From CALGDE01 sp964655355 (GTDB lineage: Bacteria > Cyanobacteriota > Cyanobacteriia > CACIAM-69d), in contig CAZZMD010000003.1 of the NCBI GenBank assembly GCA_964655355.1, forward strand, positions 72,610 to 136,609: 64,000 nt of DNA. Reading direction: 5' to 3'. Below, piece by piece: positions 26,853 to 36,223 of the stretch (position 1 is the stretch's first letter; each line of letters opens with the position of its first letter). The notes beneath the pieces are model-generated. The model saw only the letters and a list, made by a program, of their open reading frames with translations, was not told where the DNA came from and searched no databases. Made by a program: the position numbers and the translations under genes.

Positions 26853-27797
26853 GTGCTACCCAAACCCTGCGAACTCCCCACTGCCCTGCGGCCTGGCGAT
26901 CGCCTTCGGGTCATTACCCCCAGTGGGCCGCTGGGGGATCTGGATCGCATTCGAGAGGGTGTCGAAATCTGGCGATCGCACGGATTCAAGGTTGACCTTG
27001 GTCCCGAGGGGGATCTAGATAGAACCTATGGCTATCTGGCGGGCACCGATCCAGAACGCCGCCGCCAATTGACCCAGGCCCTAACGGATCCCAATATCAA
27101 AGGCATTCTCTGTGCCCGCGGCGGCTATGGCGCGACCCGCCTCCTGGAGGATTTTGAATGGCCGTTTATGGCCGCCGGGGCCCAAGCCTTACAGTATGGG
27201 CAGGCGATCGCCCCGAAATGGCTCATTGGCTTTTCCGACATCACCGCCTTGCTCTGGAGCTTAGCCAACCAGGGGATCACCGGCTTGCACGGCCCTGTCC
27301 TCACGACCCTGCCCCAGGAGCCCCCAGAAACCCGCGATCGCCTTTTCGCGGCGGTCCAGGGACACCCCCTTGCCCCCCTAACCGGTGAAGGCTGGGGGAA
27401 CGGCCGGGCCACAGGACGACTGTTCCCCGGCAATCTTGCCGTCGCGACCCATCTTCTGGGGACCCGCCACTGCCCTAACCTGACCGACGCTATCCTCGCC
27501 TTCGAAGATATTGGTGAACATCCCTATCGCCTGGACCGGTTTATTACCCATTGGCGCAACACCGGGCTCCTGTACAACATTGCCGGCATCGCCCTTGGCC
27601 GATTCAGCGACTGCGATCCCCCCGAAAATCGATCCAGTCTCACCCTTGAGGAATTGTGGCGCGATCGCCTCCAGGATCTAAACCTACCAATCGTGTCAAA
27701 TCTAACCTTTGGCCATAGCGGTCCTAATGCCGCACTTCCCGTGGGCTGTATGGCCGAAATTGATGGGGACCAAGGAACCCTCGCGGTACTTCAGTGA
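26853..27797 (+). CDS. LD-carboxypeptidase (peptidase family S66)
   Basis: Family S66 enzymes remove the terminal D-Ala from murein tetrapeptides during wall recycling. The 314-residue protein has the N-terminal LRPGDRLRVITPSGPLG, the ILCARGGYGATRLLE turn, the nucleophile Ser128 in IGFSDITAL, the acid in AFEDIGEHPYRLDR and the His in TFGHSGPNAALPVG, all in the family order. No signal peptide is present, consistent with cytoplasmic LdcA. The start codon is GTG at 26853; an in-frame TAG lies 18 bases upstream, so no earlier start is possible. Confidence 0.92.
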   Translation: MLPKPCELPTALRPGDRLRVITPSGPLGDLDRIREGVEIWRSHGFKVDLGPEGDLDRTYGYLAGTDPERRRQLTQALTDPNIKGILCARGGYGATRLLEDFEWPFMAAGAQALQYGQAIAPKWLIGFSDITALLWSLANQGITGLHGPVLTTLPQEPPETRDRLFAAVQGHPLAPLTGEGWGNGRATGRLFPGNLAVATHLLGTRHCPNLTDAILAFEDIGEHPYRLDRFITHWRNTGLLYNIAGIALGRFSDCDPPENRSSLTLEELWRDRLQDLNLPIVSNLTFGHSGPNAALPVGCMAEIDGDQGTLAVLQ

Positions 27798-28512
27798 TGC
27801 CAGAAAAGCCACAAGCTTGAAGCGTTTCGTCAGCCGATGACGGCTATCCCCTCAATCCAAATCACGGAGTCGATAGTAACAATAAAAACAGTCATCATCG
27901 GCGATTTATGGGGTGTTTTTATGGGCTATTCCGTGCGGTATCTTGAGTCTATAACCCCTGTATCTTTGACTACAATTTTTACCCCTAGACACTGACGAGT
28001 GACAGAGCAGATGGCTGAACCCCATCATTCACGGGTGGCGGGATGAGGCGAGGAGGCAAGGGTCGAAGGAAGATGGGAACAGATGCTAACGCATCTATCG
28101 TCTTTATCTATTAGTTGCCCTAGGTCTAGTCCTGTTAATGAGTCTACCCAACCTGATTATCATTTTTGCGCTAGAAGATTAAAGTGTGTGGGATGGGGCT
28201 AAGGCAACATCTTATGGGCAAACTTATATCAAGATCAGGACACGGCTCACACTTTTAAGGACCAATACCCTTTGCGCGCCAACTCAATGTTTTGTGATCC
28301 TAAGTTTTGAATGAGCAGCGGAGCCTTATCGTTAGACTAGGTGTCCTATACCAACGCTTTAGATTCAATCTTCTTCCATCCATTCATGATGCCCTCGCCC
28401 CCATTCATTCCCATTCATTGGAGGGAGTTGGGGAAGGTATTCTTCTCTTAACCGGTGGTCTCATTTCCTTCGTCACTCATCACACTCACTCTCTTTCGCA
28501 CGCTTCTCCCCC
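27798..28512. other. Long intergenic region, no supported gene
   Basis: In these 715 bases I find no convincing gene. A hydrophobic 30-codon open stretch (28090-28182) lacks an in-frame start. A small hairpin, CGTCA-GCCGA-TGACG, lies shortly after the LD-carboxypeptidase stop, without a T-run. The upstream control region of the diguanylate cyclase gene is presumably at the right end. Confidence 0.4.
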
Positions 28513-29595
28513 ATGCATCAGCCCCCACCCGCACCCTTTAGCCCTTTGACCACTCCCCCTCCTCCTTTTTTGAACGGTCTATCCCGCGAGGATCCAACGA
28601 CCTTGCGTCAGATCCTGCATAACTTGGTCGATGGGGTGATTACCCTGGCTCCGATTCGTAATGACCGGGGACAGTTAGCGGATTGCCGTTGGTCGTTTAT
28701 GAATTCAGCGGCGGAGGGGATCCTCGGTGTTTTGGCGCGGGATGTGTTGGACCGGGGACTGTTGGATTGCAGTCGCTTTTTTCAGGATGAGACGTTTTGT
28801 CTGCGATTGCTGGACTTGGCGGGGCAAACCCTGCGGTGTGGCTATGGCACCCTAGCGGATCAGTTTTTCTCCCATGGTTCGGTATCCGGGTGGTTTCAGT
28901 TGGTGGGGGTGCGCTCTGACGATCGCGCCATCATTACCCTGCGGGATATTACCCTGTGCAAACGGTCGGAAAGTCGCTTGGCGATCGCGAATCAGCGGTT
29001 AGATGTGCTGGTGCAGGAGTTAGAAAAGCAAAATCGAGTGCTATCCCGGCTGGCGGCGGTGGATGGGCTGACCCAGTTGGCCAACCGGCGGCGATTGGAT
29101 GATTATTTGGCGATGGAATGGCTACGACTCTATCGCACCCAGCAACCCTTGAGCTTTGTCCTGTGCGATTTAGACCACTTCAAGGATTACAACGATGCCC
29201 TGGGGCATCAGGCGGGGGATGCTTGTTTGCAGAAGGTGGCAGCGGCGCTGATGGCCGTGGCGCGGCGTCCGGCCGATTTGATGGCCCGGTATGGGGGCGA
29301 GGAGTTTGCCCTGGTGTTGCCGGAGACCAATGTGAAAGGGGCGCAGCAAGTGGCGGAGAATTTGCGATCGCTCCTGGCGGAATGGGCGTTACCCCATCCC
29401 AACAATGGGGGGCGTCCTATCACCCTGAGTATGGGGATTGCCTGTCAGGTGCCCTCGGATTTGGAGGCGGTGCAGACCTTAGTGATGGAAGCCGATCAGG
29501 CCCTGTATGCGGCGAAGGCGGCGGGGCGAAATCGAGTGATTGTGTCCCCGGGGACAGCGGCCGATTCGGCGGCAGGGGAAGGGGAGTTACGGTAG
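28513..29595 (+). CDS. Diguanylate cyclase with PAS-like sensor (GGDEF)
   Basis: Residues of about 25-155 form a PAS-like domain (ILHNLVDGVITLAPIRNDRGQLADCRWSFMN... ending DITLCKRSE), then a short coiled coil and a GGDEF domain (about 180-345). The active loop reads RYGGEEFAL and an RxxD inhibitory site (RPAD) stands five residues before it. Metal and substrate residues in DLDHFKDYNDALGHQAGD are intact, so it should make cyclic-di-GMP with product inhibition. The N-terminus is Pro-rich and of uncertain extent. It is a single gene, with no partner nearby. Confidence 0.93.
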   Translation: MHQPPPAPFSPLTTPPPPFLNGLSREDPTTLRQILHNLVDGVITLAPIRNDRGQLADCRWSFMNSAAEGILGVLARDVLDRGLLDCSRFFQDETFCLRLLDLAGQTLRCGYGTLADQFFSHGSVSGWFQLVGVRSDDRAIITLRDITLCKRSESRLAIANQRLDVLVQELEKQNRVLSRLAAVDGLTQLANRRRLDDYLAMEWLRLYRTQQPLSFVLCDLDHFKDYNDALGHQAGDACLQKVAAALMAVARRPADLMARYGGEEFALVLPETNVKGAQQVAENLRSLLAEWALPHPNNGGRPITLSMGIACQVPSDLEAVQTLVMEADQALYAAKAAGRNRVIVSPGTAADSAAGEGELR

Positions 29596-29761
29596 GCGAT
29601 TTACGGTAGGCTATTAGCCCATGGAAAGACAGTGAAGATACTGATAATTCCCCGGTTGTTTTAGCCCAATCCCTACAGTGGGTCTGCGACAATCTAGGGC
29701 GTTGGCTCGGTATTTTTTCGCGGGGATTTTGTTGCCCTGGGGTCTTTCTGGACGGACTCTA

Positions 29762-29860
29762 GAGCCGTCATGGCCCTGCAATCCTAGATCCATCATGGAT
29801 CTGCAATCCTAGATTCCGTCATGGATCTGCAATATCAGAGCCGCCATGGATCCGTAGCTG
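29762..29860. repeat. 25-bp tandem repeat upstream of ilvD (about 3.5 copies)
   Basis: Units start at 29762, 29787, 29812 and 29838 (25, 25 and 26 bases, last one partial). The shared pattern is GAtcCgTCATGGatCTGCAATccTA. The array ends 26 bases before the ilvD start codon, so it must lie in the leader or promoter. Confidence 0.75.
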
Positions 29861-29885
29861 TATAGCCGAAACTTCGTAACCCGTT

Positions 29886-31568
29886 ATGTCAGAGACCCTC
29901 AGAAGTGCCGCCATTACCCAAGGTGTGCAGCGTAGTCCTAACCGCGCCATGCTGCGGGCGGTTGGGTTTGGTGATGATGATTTCAAGAAGCCCATTGTGG
30001 GGATCGCCAGCGGCTATAGCACCGTGACCCCTTGCAATATGGGGATCGGTAGTTTGGCGGATCGGGCGATCGCCGCGGCCCAGGAAGCGGGGATGATGCC
30101 CCAGTTATTTGGCACCATCACCATCAGCGATGGGATTTCCATGGGGACCGAGGGGATGAAATATTCCTTGGTGTCTCGGGAGGTCATTGCCGATGCGATC
30201 GAGACGGTGTGTAACGGTCAGAGTCTGGATGGGGTGCTGGCGATCGGCGGGTGCGATAAGAATATGCCCGGTGCGATTTTGGCCATGGCCCGGCTGAATA
30301 TTCCGTCGGTGTTTGTCTATGGCGGCACCATCAAACCCGGTCATTTGGATGGGGAAGATTTGACGGTGGTGAGCGCCTTTGAGGCGGTGGGAGAGTATAG
30401 CGCCGGTCGAATCACCGAAGAGCGGCTGACGGCCGTTGAAAAAAATGCTTGCCCTGGGGCGGGATCCTGCGGCGGTATGTTTACGGCGAACACCATGTCC
30501 TCAGCGATCGAGGCGATGGGCTTGAGCTTGCCCTATTCCTCCACGATGGCGGCGGAGGATGACGAGAAGGCGGACAGTACCGCCCATTCCGCATTGGCAT
30601 TGGCGGAGTGCATCAAAGCTGATATACGTCCCCGGCAGATTCTGACCCGTGAAGCCTTTGAAAATGCCATTTCGGTGATTATGGCGGTGGGGGGGTCGAC
30701 CAATTCGGTGCTGCACCTGTTGGCGATCGCCAACACTATCGGCGTTCCCCTAACCATCGACGATTTTGAAACTATCCGTAATCGGGTGCCGGTAATTGCC
30801 GACCTGAAGCCCAGCGGGCGCTACGTGGCGACGGATCTGCATAAGGTGGGCGGCATTCCCCAGGTGATGAAAATCCTGCTGAAGCAGGGACTATTGCACG
30901 GCGACTGTATGACCATCACCGGCAAAACCATTGCGGAAAACCTAGCGGATATCCCCGACGAACCGTCTACGGATCAGGATGTGATTCGTCAGTGGGATAA
31001 CCCCATGTATGCCAAAGGACACCTGGCCATCCTCAAGGGTAATTTGGCTAGCGAAGGGTCCGTCGCCAAGATTAGCGGCGTGAAAAAGCCCATTATTACC
31101 GGTCCCGCCCGCGTCTTTGAGTCTGAGGAAGAATGCCTAGACGCCATCCTCGCCGGCAAGATTAAGGCGGGCGATGTGGTGGTGGTGCGCTACGAAGGAC
31201 CGAAAGGGGGACCCGGAATGCGGGAAATGTTGGCTCCCACCTCGGCGATTATTGGGGCTGGCCTCGGTGATTCCGTGGGCTTGATTACCGATGGTCGCTT
31301 CTCCGGCGGCACCTATGGTCTGGTGGTCGGTCACGTAGCCCCCGAAGCGGCGGTCGGCGGCAATATTGCCCTAGTCGAAGAAGGGGATTCCATCACCATC
31401 GACGCCAACCAGAAGCTGCTGCAACTCAACGTGGAGGAGTCGGTCTTGAGCGATCGCCGGGCCGCCTGGCAACCCCGTGAACCTCGCTATAAGCGCGGCA
31501 TCCTGGGTAAGTACGCCAAGCTGGTGTCCTCCAGCAGCCTCGGTGCCGTTACCGATATCGCGGATTAG
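29886..31568 (+). CDS. ilvD: Dihydroxy-acid dehydratase
   Basis: IlvD converts dihydroxyisovalerate and dihydroxymethylvalerate to the keto acids of valine and isoleucine synthesis. The 560-residue length is normal. Three iron-sulfur ligand regions are visible: VTPCNMGIGSL, GGCDKNMPGAILAMARL (with the dehydratase signature) and CPGAGSCGGMFTANTM. The second signature, SVGLITDGRFSGGTYGLVVGHVAPEA, lies near the C-terminus. Start ATG at 29886, immediately after the tandem-repeat region. It stands alone. Confidence 0.97.
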   Translation: MSETLRSAAITQGVQRSPNRAMLRAVGFGDDDFKKPIVGIASGYSTVTPCNMGIGSLADRAIAAAQEAGMMPQLFGTITISDGISMGTEGMKYSLVSREVIADAIETVCNGQSLDGVLAIGGCDKNMPGAILAMARLNIPSVFVYGGTIKPGHLDGEDLTVVSAFEAVGEYSAGRITEERLTAVEKNACPGAGSCGGMFTANTMSSAIEAMGLSLPYSSTMAAEDDEKADSTAHSALALAECIKADIRPRQILTREAFENAISVIMAVGGSTNSVLHLLAIANTIGVPLTIDDFETIRNRVPVIADLKPSGRYVATDLHKVGGIPQVMKILLKQGLLHGDCMTITGKTIAENLADIPDEPSTDQDVIRQWDNPMYAKGHLAILKGNLASEGSVAKISGVKKPIITGPARVFESEEECLDAILAGKIKAGDVVVVRYEGPKGGPGMREMLAPTSAIIGAGLGDSVGLITDGRFSGGTYGLVVGHVAPEAAVGGNIALVEEGDSITIDANQKLLQLNVEESVLSDRRAAWQPREPRYKRGILGKYAKLVSSSSLGAVTDIAD

Positions 31569-31611
31569 CAGTTGAGGATTGGCACTGGAGATTAAGTGCA
31601 ATTGGGGGGGG

Positions 31612-32100
31612 TTAGGCGATCGTCACATCCTCCCCCTCTTGCCAATCCTGGACCTGCTGGAAGTAGAGCTGCATCGTTTCTTCGAAGACGGCACGTCCCA
31701 CTTCCGTGCCATTGTTCAAATTCCCCGGTGTCGCGAAAAAGACCAGACTGTCTAGGGTTTTGAGGGCGACCATCTGGAACAGGATATGGGTCGTCGGGAC
31801 GGGGGCTGCCAGAATGTTGGGGTCTCGCACCGGCATGGGGCTATTACGGGCGTCTTCTACGGTGGAAAAGGCATAGATAACGCTCTTCTGAACGCCCTGG
31901 GCGACTCGGCTACTCAGGGTCGTACGCACCCAGTCACCGTTTAGGGTTTGAAGCACATAGAAGGTTTCCCGCTCCAGTTGGCTGGCGAAGTGCATCAGAA
32001 CTGGGGCGATCGCCGTGACGAGCTGGGGTGTTTTGCCGTCCTGGGGAGCACTGTCCACCAATTGCTTGATCTGGGCTTCTAATTTCGCTTCAAAATCCAT
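31612..32100 (-). CDS. Conserved hypothetical protein
   Basis: I do not recognise this 162-residue protein. It is soluble, without signal peptide, with an N-terminal amphipathic helix (FEAKLEAQIKQLVDSA) and an alpha/beta pattern (RETFYVLQTLNGDWVRTTLS, KSVIYAFSTVEDARNS, TTHILFQMVALKTLDSLVFFATPG) and an acidic end. Codon use and HIP1 content match neighbouring native genes, so it is likely real. It converges on ilvD with a 43-base gap. Confidence 0.65.
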   Translation of the reverse strand: MDFEAKLEAQIKQLVDSAPQDGKTPQLVTAIAPVLMHFASQLERETFYVLQTLNGDWVRTTLSSRVAQGVQKSVIYAFSTVEDARNSPMPVRDPNILAAPVPTTHILFQMVALKTLDSLVFFATPGNLNNGTEVGRAVFEETMQLYFQQVQDWQEGEDVTIA

Positions 32101-32181
32101 GGGTGATTGCTAAAAACCGATTAGGGGCAAAGGTGAAAGGGTAAAAGTAAATGGGTGACTCAAGTCATCCAGTGAATCAAA

Positions 32182-32278
32182 GTCTTGGGATCTGTCTTGG
32201 GATCTAAAGTCCTGGGATCAGTGCGTCTGAATCTTCGCATCTGAATCTTCGCATCTGAATCTTCGCGTCTGAATCTTA
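32182..32278. repeat. Two short tandem arrays (12-bp and 14-bp units) in the hetZ upstream region
   Basis: GTCTTGGGATCT occurs twice in tandem (32182-32205). Then a 14-base unit, rTCTGAATCTTCGC, occurs almost four times (32225-32238, 32239-32252, 32253-32266, 32267-32278). They occupy part of the 512-base gap (32101-32612) upstream of hetZ; the rest of the gap holds no gene I can support. Confidence 0.8.
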
Positions 32279-32612
32279 CACTGATTGCCTGGGGTTGATG
32301 GGCCGAGATTGACGCCCAAAGCTAGAGCATTGCCTCGGAGATCAGGATTTCCCCGGCAATGGCGTAGCAAATGCCACGGGCGATCGCCCCTGAGACGCAA
32401 TTGTTCGGATTCTAACTTGCGTTTTTATTGACTGTGTTAGGGTCGTGCTGGAGTAAGGCTTAACTTAGGTTCTGTTTCCGTTAGAGCGTGGCAAGATTTT
32501 GCAACTATTGCCAAGTAAAATCCGTCACATCTAAGGAGCTTCCCGATTGTATTGGTCGAAGGGTTGAGCGTTTATCTGTCGTTGCACAGGGTCAGGGAGA
32601 ACTGCATAGGGC

Positions 32613-33767
32613 GTGGAAGCACTGGTCAAGTCATTAACTGAGTCCTTGCGAGACGGGACAAAGGCATCGCAGCGGGTGTGCAAGGCGGTGGCGGAACGGA
32701 TCGCGGAGGAAGTGAATCGGATTTGCACGGAGAGTAAGCGAATCCAGGCGTCGGGCGAGGTGGAGATGTGGATGCAGGATTTGTCCCAGCATCGTCTCCG
32801 TCAATGCCTGAACTATCACAAGCATGGATCCAAGCGGGGACGGGCGGAGCTGCACAGTACCCTGAGTGCGATTATTTACCGCTATATTGCTCCGGCACGG
32901 ACGCGGGCCAGTTATCAGGCGCGGCTGACGGCCATTGAAGATTTTTTGCAAGGGTTTTATGTGGAGGCCCTGAAGGCATTCCGGCGGGAGTGTCAGTTGC
33001 CGGAGGATTATTCGCCTCGGGCAATGCTGGAGTTGGCGGAGTATATGGCGTTTGTGGAGCGCTATGCCAAGCGCCGGATTCCATTACCAAGGGGGCGATC
33101 GCAACAGCTCGTTATTCTCCGGGCCCAAACCTTTGCCCGCCAAACGCCGCCGGAAACGTCTATCGATATGGAGCGGGCGGCGGAGAGTGGCGGACCCGAT
33201 GGGGAGGCGTATACCTGGGACGACGCCTCGGTGCAGCAGGTACGCCAGCATATGGGGTCCCAGGAACAATCGGAGGTGATGGACTCGGCGCTGCGATCGT
33301 CCGTGGTGGGTGAGCTGATTGATTATCTGACGGAGAAGAAGCAGAAGGATTGCATTGATTATTTAACGCTGCGGCTTCAGGATTTACCGGCGAGCGAAAT
33401 TGAACAGGTGCTGGGTTTGACGGCGCGGCAGCGAGATTACCTTCAGCAGCGGTTCAAGTATCATTTGTTGCGCTTCGCATTGCTCCATCGATGGGAGTTG
33501 GTGCACCAGTGGTTGGATGCGGACCTGGAAAAGGATCTGGGGCTGACACCGGTGGAATGGGAAGGGTTGTGGGATCAGCTCGATGAAAAGGGCCAAACTG
33601 CCCTAAAACTAAAGCAGGAGCAGGCAGATGATCGCACCATTGCCCAGACCTTAGGGGTTACGATTACCCAAGCCCAGAAGGTTTGGTTTGGGGTTTTGGA
33701 GACGGCGTGGGATATCCGAAACAGAAATCACTCGGCATCCGGAATAGGGGGAAATACCGATGAATAG
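32613..33767 (+). CDS. hetZ: HetZ-like regulator of heterocyst differentiation / filament patterning
   Basis: In Anabaena HetZ is an early regulator of heterocyst development that binds DNA; homologues also occur in filamentous species without heterocysts. The 384-residue protein carries the family's long conserved blocks: TKASQRVCKAVAERIAEEV, RICTESKRIQASGEVEMW, GRAELHSTLSAIIYRYI, AIEDFLQGFYVEALKAFRRE, LLELAEYMAFVERYAKRRI-type text, and LGLTARQRDYLQQRFKYHLLRFALLHRWELVH, an HTH-like segment. The start is GTG 32613; an in-frame TAG directly upstream rules out an earlier one. Its last codons overlap the start of the next gene by eight bases (ATGAATAG), so the two are translationally coupled. 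Confidence 0.9.
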   Translation: MEALVKSLTESLRDGTKASQRVCKAVAERIAEEVNRICTESKRIQASGEVEMWMQDLSQHRLRQCLNYHKHGSKRGRAELHSTLSAIIYRYIAPARTRASYQARLTAIEDFLQGFYVEALKAFRRECQLPEDYSPRAMLELAEYMAFVERYAKRRIPLPRGRSQQLVILRAQTFARQTPPETSIDMERAAESGGPDGEAYTWDDASVQQVRQHMGSQEQSEVMDSALRSSVVGELIDYLTEKKQKDCIDYLTLRLQDLPASEIEQVLGLTARQRDYLQQRFKYHLLRFALLHRWELVHQWLDADLEKDLGLTPVEWEGLWDQLDEKGQTALKLKQEQADDRTIAQTLGVTITQAQKVWFGVLETAWDIRNRNHSASGIGGNTDE

Positions 33768-34716
33768 GGACATAGATAGCATCCCAAGCGAGTTACAGGA
33801 CCAGTTCCTGAGCCAGTTGCTGAGTGAGGGGCCATTGGACTTCTCACCGGACGATGAGGCGGCGATCGCGGCGGATGCTGAGGTGACCATTGATCCCCGA
33901 GCCGCATTGGCGAACGACCCCATGCTAGATCTCCGTGACTCTCCGATGATTGAAGACCGTTTCCAAGCACTGCTGAAGGATCACTTCCTGGCGAAGGCGG
34001 AGCAAAATCTGCCGGTGTTTCCCTGGGAAAGCACTGAGTTACAGGATTATCCTGATACCGTGGCGGAGGCGGCCAGCGCGTCGGCAAATCCCTGGTTAGC
34101 CCAGGTGCAAAATTTGCGGGCGGCGGTGCCTGAGGATGTTTTTGAGCAGTTGTTGGAGGAGTGTCAAACCCTGGCCCAGGGCACCCTTCAGGTGGGGCGG
34201 CAGATGTTGGAAGCGGTGGATTCCCTGTTCCCCGGTGAGTCCCAAGCCCTAAATTCCTATGCTGGGCGGTTGATGCCGGCGTTGGAGGGGGGATTCCGAG
34301 ACGACGGGGTCCGGGCAGCGCTGCCGTCCATTGATTACGAGGCGGCTCAGGATCAGCAAAAAATGGTGCTGGCCCTGGTCACGGCCCATGATTTACTGCG
34401 CCAACTGGAGTTGAATTTCTCCCAAGCGGATCGGGTCATTGAGCGGCAATGGCTGACCAGTGAAGGATTGCTGGAGCTTCGGGCAGAATGGCAGCCCCAG
34501 GCGGATGCGTTGGTGGTGGCAGTGGATCTGCCCTGCGGCGGTCGAGCCGATTTGGTGGGGAGCCACACCAGTACCCAGGAAAGCTGTAACAGCGCTGGCA
34601 CGGTAGACGTGCTGCTGCCGATTTTGCCGGGGGAGACGGACTACACCCTGTCGATTCTGCTGGCGACGGAGGCGAATCCGGCACCGTTGACCTTTGCTGT
34701 ACATATTGAGGCTTAG
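33760..34716 (+). CDS. patU: PatU-like protein, partner of HetZ
   Basis: In Anabaena patU genes lie directly after hetZ and act with it in pattern formation. This 318-residue protein shows the corresponding features: an acidic N-terminus, FPWESTELQDYPD, WLAQVQNLRAAVPEDVFEQLLEECQTLAQGTLQVGRQ, LFPGESQALNSYAG, then a C-terminal beta-rich half (ERQWLTSEGLLELRAEW, PCGGRADLVGS, VDVLLPILPGETDYTL). It is soluble. In Anabaena patU is split into patU5 and patU3; here it appears as one gene. A strong terminator follows. Symbol given by analogy. Confidence 0.78.
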   Translation: MNRDIDSIPSELQDQFLSQLLSEGPLDFSPDDEAAIAADAEVTIDPRAALANDPMLDLRDSPMIEDRFQALLKDHFLAKAEQNLPVFPWESTELQDYPDTVAEAASASANPWLAQVQNLRAAVPEDVFEQLLEECQTLAQGTLQVGRQMLEAVDSLFPGESQALNSYAGRLMPALEGGFRDDGVRAALPSIDYEAAQDQQKMVLALVTAHDLLRQLELNFSQADRVIERQWLTSEGLLELRAEWQPQADALVVAVDLPCGGRADLVGSHTSTQESCNSAGTVDVLLPILPGETDYTLSILLATEANPAPLTFAVHIEA

Positions 34717-34739
34717 AGTGAGGCTTAGAGATAGCTTGG

Positions 34740-34780
34740 GCTCGGTCGGGGATCAGTGTTTTCTGGGGTCCCGACCGAGC
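34740..34780 (+). terminator. Hairpin terminator after hetZ-patU
   Basis: GCTCGGTCGGG (34740-34750) pairs perfectly with CCCGACCGAGC (34770-34780) around a 19-base loop that itself is T-rich. It lies 24 bases after the patU stop. There is no long T-run. Confidence 0.6.
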
Positions 34781-34882
34781 TGAGTTATCGATGCTGAGTT
34801 ATCGATGGGGGCAATTCCAGCCCAGATCTCCTGGTCCGGGGATCGCCGCCTATGATGGGGAAAGCCCAGATTAGGTTTCGCC

Positions 34883-36190
34883 ATGGTGACCAGGCAGCGA
34901 TCGCGACCTCAAAACAATAAAAAGCATCAGCGTTCCCAAGGGCAGCGGAGCGGCCGTCGGCTGCGTAAGTTTTCCACGGGGGAGCGGCTGGGGCAGTGGC
35001 TAGAGCTGCGTGGGGTAGCGCCTTCCTATGGGGGGGGGCTACTCGTTTTTTTTACGGTCTTCTTCTTCGGGGCGGCTACGAATACCATGGCGGGCTGGCT
35101 CTATGTGATTAGTGGGGTTTTGGTCGCCCTGTTGTTGATGGCGGCGATTTTAAGCCGCCGATCGCTCCGGGGATTGTCGGTGACCCGTCAGGCGATCGCC
35201 CCTGTGAGTGTTGGGGACACGGTGACGGTAACCGCGACTTACCATAATGGCTCTGATCAGCCGCTGACCCTAAGCCAGGGGGTTGATTGCAGTCCGCTGG
35301 GGATTCTGTTGCCCGCGACTAGCGCAGGGGCCTCCCAAGACCGCAAGCAGCTTAAGGAGCGCCGCAACCAGTCGACCCAGCTCCTAGAGAAACTGGAGCC
35401 GGGGCACAGTCGCACCCTTGATTTCACCTATGGCGATGCCCAACGGGGGGTTTATTGTTGGACCGATATTGCCCTGAGGACGGCAGCCCCCTTGGGATTA
35501 CTGTGGGCCCAACGGCGATGGTCGATTCCGGCGAAGGCAGTAGTCTATCCCCAAATTTTGCCCCTGAATCGCTGTCCCCTGGTGGACCATATGGGGCAGG
35601 GCAATACCTTGCGCATTGCCGATCGGGATCAGTTTAGCCAGGCCAGCTATGAGGGGCTGACGCGATCGCTGCGTCCCTATCGCACCGGGGATCCGTTGCG
35701 GCTGGTCCATTGGCGCACCAGTGCCCGCTATGGGGAATTGCAGGTGCGGGAGTTGGAAACCACCACTAGCGGCCAGATGGTCACCATTTGTATGGCGATC
35801 GCCGCCCAGTGGGATCCCGATGATTTCGAGCGGGCGGCCAGCGCTGCCGCGTCGATTTATAGCTATGCCAGCCGACGACAATTAGACGCCCAGCTTTGGA
35901 TGCCCAGTACCGGAGTTGTGCACGGGCGGCGGGCCATCCTGGAAACGCTAGCGGCCATTAATCCGGGCGATCGCCCCGATCCCAGCAAGCCAGAGCAAAG
36001 TACGCCGCCGAAAATGCCATTGCTATGGTTAACGGCTAATCCCGATGATCTGACCGGGCTTCCCGCCGGGAGTCGTTGGTTATTGTGGGGCGATCGGCCT
36101 GCCCCGGCGACCGCCCATTCGGGATACTCTCTCAAAGGGGATCAGCCCCTGGACCAGCAGCTAGAAGCCACCCTTCCCCATACCCTCTGA
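34883..36190 (+). CDS. DUF58 domain membrane protein
   Basis: The 435-residue protein has a basic N-terminal tail and two adjacent membrane helices (about 49-66 and 70-90: GGLLVFFTVFFFGAAT, AGWLYVISGVLVALLLMAAIL). A beta-rich domain follows and then the DUF58 signature RSLRPYRTGDPLRLVHWRTSARYGELQVRE, which opens a vWA-like fold. DUF58 proteins are often paired with a MoxR ATPase and a transglutaminase; neither lies here. Function unknown. It precedes the DUF309 gene by 33 bases, so they may be cotranscribed. Confidence 0.85.
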   Translation: MVTRQRSRPQNNKKHQRSQGQRSGRRLRKFSTGERLGQWLELRGVAPSYGGGLLVFFTVFFFGAATNTMAGWLYVISGVLVALLLMAAILSRRSLRGLSVTRQAIAPVSVGDTVTVTATYHNGSDQPLTLSQGVDCSPLGILLPATSAGASQDRKQLKERRNQSTQLLEKLEPGHSRTLDFTYGDAQRGVYCWTDIALRTAAPLGLLWAQRRWSIPAKAVVYPQILPLNRCPLVDHMGQGNTLRIADRDQFSQASYEGLTRSLRPYRTGDPLRLVHWRTSARYGELQVRELETTTSGQMVTICMAIAAQWDPDDFERAASAAASIYSYASRRQLDAQLWMPSTGVVHGRRAILETLAAINPGDRPDPSKPEQSTPPKMPLLWLTANPDDLTGLPAGSRWLLWGDRPAPATAHSGYSLKGDQPLDQQLEATLPHTL

Positions 36191-36223
36191 TTTTTTTCTT
36201 CTGATTTTTTCTGAACGTCTTCT

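Noticed and set aside
28090..28182. Small membrane peptide (hydrophobic 30-codon stretch YLLVALGLVLLMSLPNL...)
   Set aside because: There is no in-frame start codon at its head; the nearby ATG with a good ribosome site (28073) is in another frame and stops after 13 codons. No known small photosystem subunit matches.
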